This document shows, in pieces, positions 60,501 to 64,000 of a DNA stretch of 64,000 nt; positions within the stretch are counted from its first letter, which is position 1, and each line of letters starts with the position of its first letter. The DNA is from Aphidius gifuensis (taxonomy: Eukaryota; Arthropoda; Insecta; Hymenoptera; Braconidae), in NCBI RefSeq assembly GCF_014905175.1, contig NC_057788.1, positions 8,618,001 to 8,682,000 on the forward strand. Reading direction: 5' to 3'. Position numbers and translations under genes: made by a program. The notes below the pieces were generated by a model that saw nothing but the letters and a program-made list of their open reading frames with translations, made no database searches and was not told the DNA's origin.

Positions 60501-63500
60501 TCGTCATTATTATATACATTTATTTATTTTTTTAAATAATAGTATACATATAAACATGTTGTATTACATGCATCATTGAAGGGACATGCTTAAAATCACA
60601 AACACAATGTCATCATTCATTATTTATTTCATCAAAAAACATATTCAATTAATCAAAATCAATTACACGTAGCTAAATTCCTTCTTTTCCAATATATATT
60701 ATTTTTTTTTACCAATAATTTTAGCAATAAAATTATTAATTTAAAGACCAAATAAAAGAAAATAAGATTTTTTATTAATTTTTTTTTTTCTTATGATTGA
60801 TTTTTAATTTTAATTTAAAAACTTTTGATTAAATTTTCTTTTTCAATTATATTTTAAGTGTTTTTTATTTAGTTTTATTTATTGACTATTAATTTATTAA
60901 TAATTGAAAAAATTAAATAACATACTTGACAATTTTTTTTCTAATTTATTTTGGAATTCATTGGATTATTTTATGTGGGAGAAAAACAAGATGTAATTGT
61001 CTTGCCAATTTTTTTATTTTTATTTTTTTTAGCTTATACTTCTTATGAAGGGCATCAACGAGAATTCAAATGATGACTCAGTGTATTAGCATATTTTTAG
61101 TATCAAATTGTTGATGATGAATCACATCAATGATACTTTTTTTCTTTTTTTTTTTTCTAAATATTATAATTACTCTGTAATTACTCGTTTTATTATTATT
61201 TTTTTTTTCTATTATAATTTTAATAACTAAATAAAATTTTGTTTTATTTTTTTTATTATATATATATTTTATTTTTTTGTCAACTTGACGCAAACTGCGT
61301 ATTTTTATCCGAACGAACGACTCGAGCGCTTCGACCTCGTCGCGATTCATGTCGAGGCCGATGCAACCTGTCTGTAAAATCAATTCGATATCTCAGAGGA
61401 AAAAAAAAAAAATGTATATTTCTTAAATTTATATATTACATTTAAAAATTATTAAAACCTAAAAATATTATTAAATTAATATTTTAAATAAATAAATGAA
61501 TGTAAAATGAATTTAAAATCTTTTTTTCCAAAACAAAAATGAATTTATTTGTAATTAATTATTTATAAATTGATAGAGTATTTATCAAAGAAAAAAAAAA
61601 AGAAAATAATCTTAATTTATTTGTTGCTATTTGTTAGTTAAATATATCAAAAAAGTTGGTCAATAGAAAATAATTTAAAAGCTACCTTGAAAAATGACTT
61701 GATGGATTTTTAAAAAAATTAAATATTTCTATGAAAAATGGATGATTAATTAATGTTTATAATTTTGTTTTTATTTTAGAAATTATCATTTCCATCAACC
61801 CAGTCAAGCAATGGAACAGCAAAATTTGTATTTACTTTATCTAGTAATACTGACATTGAGGGTCCCCAAGGAAGCTTTGAATGTGTCCAACAAACTGATA
61901 CAAAAAATTTGGAAAGTTTGGGTGCATTACCATGTAGAATGCGAATACAAGCTAATGATGATGTCTATGAAAAAACAAGACATAGAATGGCTGTTTGTGA
62001 AGAAAACAACAAAATTAAAGCGTAAGATATTTTAATATTTTATTGTTTAACACACACCAACTGATAATATTTATGAAAAAATAATTTAATTTAATTTTAA
62101 TAGCACAAAGGTGATAAAATCAAATGGTCTAGATATTGGACGTAAAATTAAAGTTAAAACATCAGGAAAAACATTGACATCATTGAATAGACATCGTGAA
62201 CAATCGAGCATTCCAACAAGTGTCAGCCAATCATCGAGGCTACCAGCCTCATTATCCAGTTCACATTTATATAATAATTTTTCATCTTCCACTGCATTAA
62301 CGTCGTCATCCTCATTGTCTTCTTCATTATCATCATTATCATCATCATCAACATCATCAGCAACAACAACGACAACAACAACAACAACTTCATCATCATT
62401 TCCGGTATCTTCATCATTGTCAAATGCTTCAAATACAACAACATCAACAAATAATTACAGACAAATATCAAGTAATCCTCAAGTACGTACACATCCAGAT
62501 AAAAAACTTTCTGAACTTGCTAGAAGGCCACTTAGAGAACGTCTTATTCATGTACTTGCATTAAGAACATATAAAAAAGTAGAACTTCATGATCGTATTA
62601 CAAGAGGTATCTATTTTAATTTTGATATTAATTTTATTTATTTATTTATAATAAATTTAAACAATTTTTTTATTTTTCTACTTAATAGAAGGATATAAAG
62701 AACGTGATAAATCAACAATGACAATGGTTCTTAAACAAATTGCAACAATGCATAATAATGAATATCATTTACATCGACATGTGTGGAATGATGTACAAGA
62801 AGATTGGCCTTTTTATTCTGATCAAGATCGTGCAATGCTTAAACGTAGAAAACCACAAAATTTAACACCACCAGGATCATCAGATGGTGGTTCAAGTGGT
62901 AAATAATATAAAATTAAAAACAAAAATAAGATTAAAAAAAACTACATTACTATATTTATTTCTTTATTTTTTAAATTTTAAGGAAGTGGTCAATCACCAA
63001 ATTCAACACATCCTGGTTCACCACCAGCAATATCAGCACCACCACCACCAACAAATCAAAAACGACCTGGTTTTAGTGTGGGAAATGATGGTTTACAAAC
63101 AAAACGTCCTCGTATATCACATTATCGTAAACCTGATCCATCATTATCATCATCATCATCAGCATCAATGACAAATAATTATAATTATAATAATACAATG
63201 GGAACAACAACAACAGTACGTGATAATACACGAATAACAAATGGAAATGGTAATAGTAACAGTGATAATGTATTTAAAGGAGATTGTGAAAATCAATCAA
63301 CAACAAGAGGACACAATAATCACCGTAATACTAATAGTAATAATATTAATAATAATAGAACAAATACTAGTGATATGATAAATAATCGCAGCTATGGAAT
63401 GGATAAATTGTCATTAGGATTAATAAGTGACAATGAAGATATAAATCAACATACAAAATATAATAATAACAATAATAATAATCATCATTATCATCAGCAG

Positions 63501-63880
63501 CAACAATCAATGATAACTGGAAAAAATGATAATAATAGTAGTAATGGAGATGGTAAATCAAATGGATCAATGTATGTTAATAGTCCAAATTGTTATGAGG
63601 ATAGTAAACATGATAGAAATAATTATAATAATGATAAAATTGGTAAAGCTGGTAGTAGTAATGATAGATATGATAGAAAAGATAAAGATTATGGTAGAAA
63701 TAATAATGATAAAGAACAACGTAGAAGAGAAAGAGATAATAATAATATGAATAATAATAATAATGAATTATCAAATTTTGGTGCTTCCAATAATTCAAAT
63801 AATATGACACCACCAGTAATACCATCTTTATCACCAAATGTTGAAATGATTGAAATACCAGAGTATCCTGATTATCGAAC
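33840..63880 (+). CDS. Ell: ELL, RNA polymerase II elongation factor (3' end outside window)
   Basis: Coding exons 33840-33971, 44822-44869, 61780-62021, 62104-62606, 62689-62898 and 62983-63880, all GT-AG and in phase; about 677 residues so far. The N-terminus MAALVAGVQYGLS and VKLTDSAQRAIEDF match ELL, as do IQFSGSEG, GPQGSFECVQQ, RRPLRERLIHVLALRTYKK (winged-helix region), HVWNDVQEDWPFYSDQDRAMLKRRK and KRPRISHYRKP. Serine-, threonine- and asparagine-rich repeats fill the linker, encoded by TCA/ACA/AAT triplet runs. The last exon ends EIPEYPDYRT at GTAAGT, just before the occludin-homology domain expected downstream. ELL suppresses Pol II pausing and belongs to super and little elongation complexes; the Drosophila orthologue is Su(Tpl). 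Introns 1 and 2 are unusually long. Confidence 0.93.
35797..35810. other. Perfect 5-bp hairpin with UUCG tetraloop
   Basis: GGGTC-TTCG-GACCC in ELL intron 1; in RNA this is the very stable C(UUCG)G loop. It is surrounded by a GC-richer stretch, 35730-35940, that ends in a perfect minus-strand 5' splice site (CAG|GTAAGT, 35937-35929). It may belong to a structured or antisense transcript. Confidence 0.45.
40536..40678. repeat. Two-copy tandem repeat of about 74 bp
   Basis: Copies at about 40536-40605 and 40610-40678 share ATTTATCATCAA, TCGAAATGATT, TTTTCGAAATTTCGACAT and TTTTCTTGTC with few changes. Each carries the palindrome CGAAATTTCG. Confidence 0.75.
42519..42555. repeat. (AAAT)n microsatellite
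   Basis: About nine AAAT units. GTTGCCGAAT lies on the left and ATTGGCAAC on the right, a short inverted repeat that suggests the tract expanded inside an older inverted-repeat element. Confidence 0.8.
44136..44154. repeat. (AC)n microsatellite
   Basis: About nine to ten AC units in ELL intron 1, about 0.67 kb before exon 2. Confidence 0.8.
46632..46904. mobile_element. MITE with 28-29 bp terminal inverted repeats
   Basis: The left end CCAGTTTATCGTTCAAGCCG and the right end CGGCTTGAACAACAAACTG are inverted repeats matching at about 25 of 28 positions, extending into ATACTCAT / ATGAGTGT. A TA (possibly TTATA) lies outside each end, consistent with a Tc1/mariner-type target. The element is about 273 bp, non-coding, with a GACGTCA and a CACGTG near the right arm. 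The superfamily is inferred from the TA. Confidence 0.75.
55576..56154. repeat. Direct repeat, copy 1
   Basis: Starts CAAGTATAGATTTT and ends TTCTTGTAATT; nearly identical to copy 2 at 59623-60214, with differences mostly in homopolymer length. Both copies lie in the same orientation about 4.05 kb apart within one intron. No open reading frame and no obvious terminal inverted repeat. Confidence 0.9.
57575..57612. repeat. (ACTT)n tract
   Basis: About nine ACTT units with interruptions (ACTTACAT, ACTTTACTT). Confidence 0.75.
58434..58620 (+). promoter_or_regulatory. Candidate intronic promoter or enhancer of ELL
   Basis: Within 190 bp: CGCATGCGCA (58434-58443, NRF1/erect-wing type), the 10-bp palindrome ATCACGTGAT (58538-58547, E-box), TATAAAAG (58561-58568), and about 25 bp downstream a TCAGCC that could serve as initiator. 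An AGCCA...TGGCT hairpin follows. The surroundings are plain AT-rich DNA. Motifs are seen; promoter activity is inferred. Confidence 0.4.
58730..58850. repeat. Minisatellite, five units of about 22-24 bp
   Basis: Units of AATCATTTCGAT(T/C)GAAA followed by an A-run. Two central units carry the TCGATCGA palindrome; the outer ones have TCGATTGA. Confidence 0.85.
59623..60214. repeat. Direct repeat, copy 2
   Basis: Second copy of 55576-56154, about 13 bp longer owing to A and T runs (for instance at 59840-59870). The high identity, including single-copy stretches such as CAACAACTTCCGG, shows a recent event. Confidence 0.9.
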
Positions 63881-64000
63881 GTAAGTTTTTATTTCATTTT
63901 TTATTAGATGAGTTAATTAAATAGCTAATAACAAAAGGGACATGGATCCATAGAGATGAGCTTTATTTTTTTTTGGTTAATAAAAAAAAAAATGCCAACA

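Larger units (their letters stand above)
44870..61779 (+). other. ELL intron 2 (16.9 kb)
   Basis: GTAAGT donor and TTTTAG acceptor. Mostly AT-rich with long A and T runs. Supported internal features are a MITE (46632-46904), a 0.58-kb direct duplication (55576-56154 and 59623-60214), a minisatellite (58730-58850), an (ACTT)n tract (57575-57612) and promoter-like or GC-rich islands near 56440-56610, 58430-58680, 60340-60510 and 61281-61374. No conserved coding exon was recognised on either strand. Confidence 0.8.

Noticed and set aside
62223..62492. Minus-strand Met/Leu-rich frame, and similar ones at 63367-63837
   Set aside because: Antisense readings of the TCA/ACA/AAT repeats in ELL exons.

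Overview
This is nuclear DNA from an insect. It is very AT-rich by eye, coding exons are split by short GT-AG introns, poly(A) signals follow the genes, and small inverted-repeat transposons are present. The single-copy genes (Cyclin K, Taspase 1, PSMG1, RMI1, ELL) are animal orthologues. A ZAD zinc-finger gene points to an arthropod. The extreme AT richness plus a young tandem array of F-box/LRR genes best fits a parasitoid wasp such as an aphidiine braconid; that is inference, not something a marker here proves.

Region 1 (1-22.2 kb): seven minus-strand copies of one F-box/leucine-rich-repeat gene, head to tail. They are called A to G here from low to high coordinate. A is cut by the window edge; B to G are intact, 566-589 residues, each with three coding exons at conserved positions. 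The spacers are also duplicated. They carry a TATA-like box, a conserved upstream block that looks like a short non-coding first exon, two relic exon-1 fragments, and two small DNA-transposon insertions.

Region 2 (23-31 kb): a compact housekeeping cluster. Cyclin K (+) is followed by single-exon Taspase 1 (+), which is tail-to-tail with PSMG1 (-), a proteasome assembly chaperone. A ZAD-C2H2 zinc-finger gene (-) comes next, and its last intron contains a short RMI1-like gene on the opposite strand.

Region 3 (31-33.8 kb): a spacer with a terminal-inverted-repeat element, two long imperfect hairpins, and a GC-rich CpG-containing promoter-like stretch with a CTCF-type motif.

Region 4 (33.8-64 kb): ELL, an RNA polymerase II elongation factor (+). 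Six coding exons lie in the window and the C-terminal occludin-like domain lies beyond it. Introns 1 and 2 are about 10.9 and 16.9 kb and hold AT-rich sequence, a MITE, a 0.58-kb direct duplication, minisatellites and a few GC-rich islands that may be regulatory.

The genes do not form one pathway. Cyclin K (with CDK12/13) and ELL both act in Pol II elongation, but their proximity may be chance. The likeliest source of new biology is the F-box/LRR array, which would supply substrate receptors for SCF ubiquitin ligases. I saw no rRNA, tRNA or CRISPR array.
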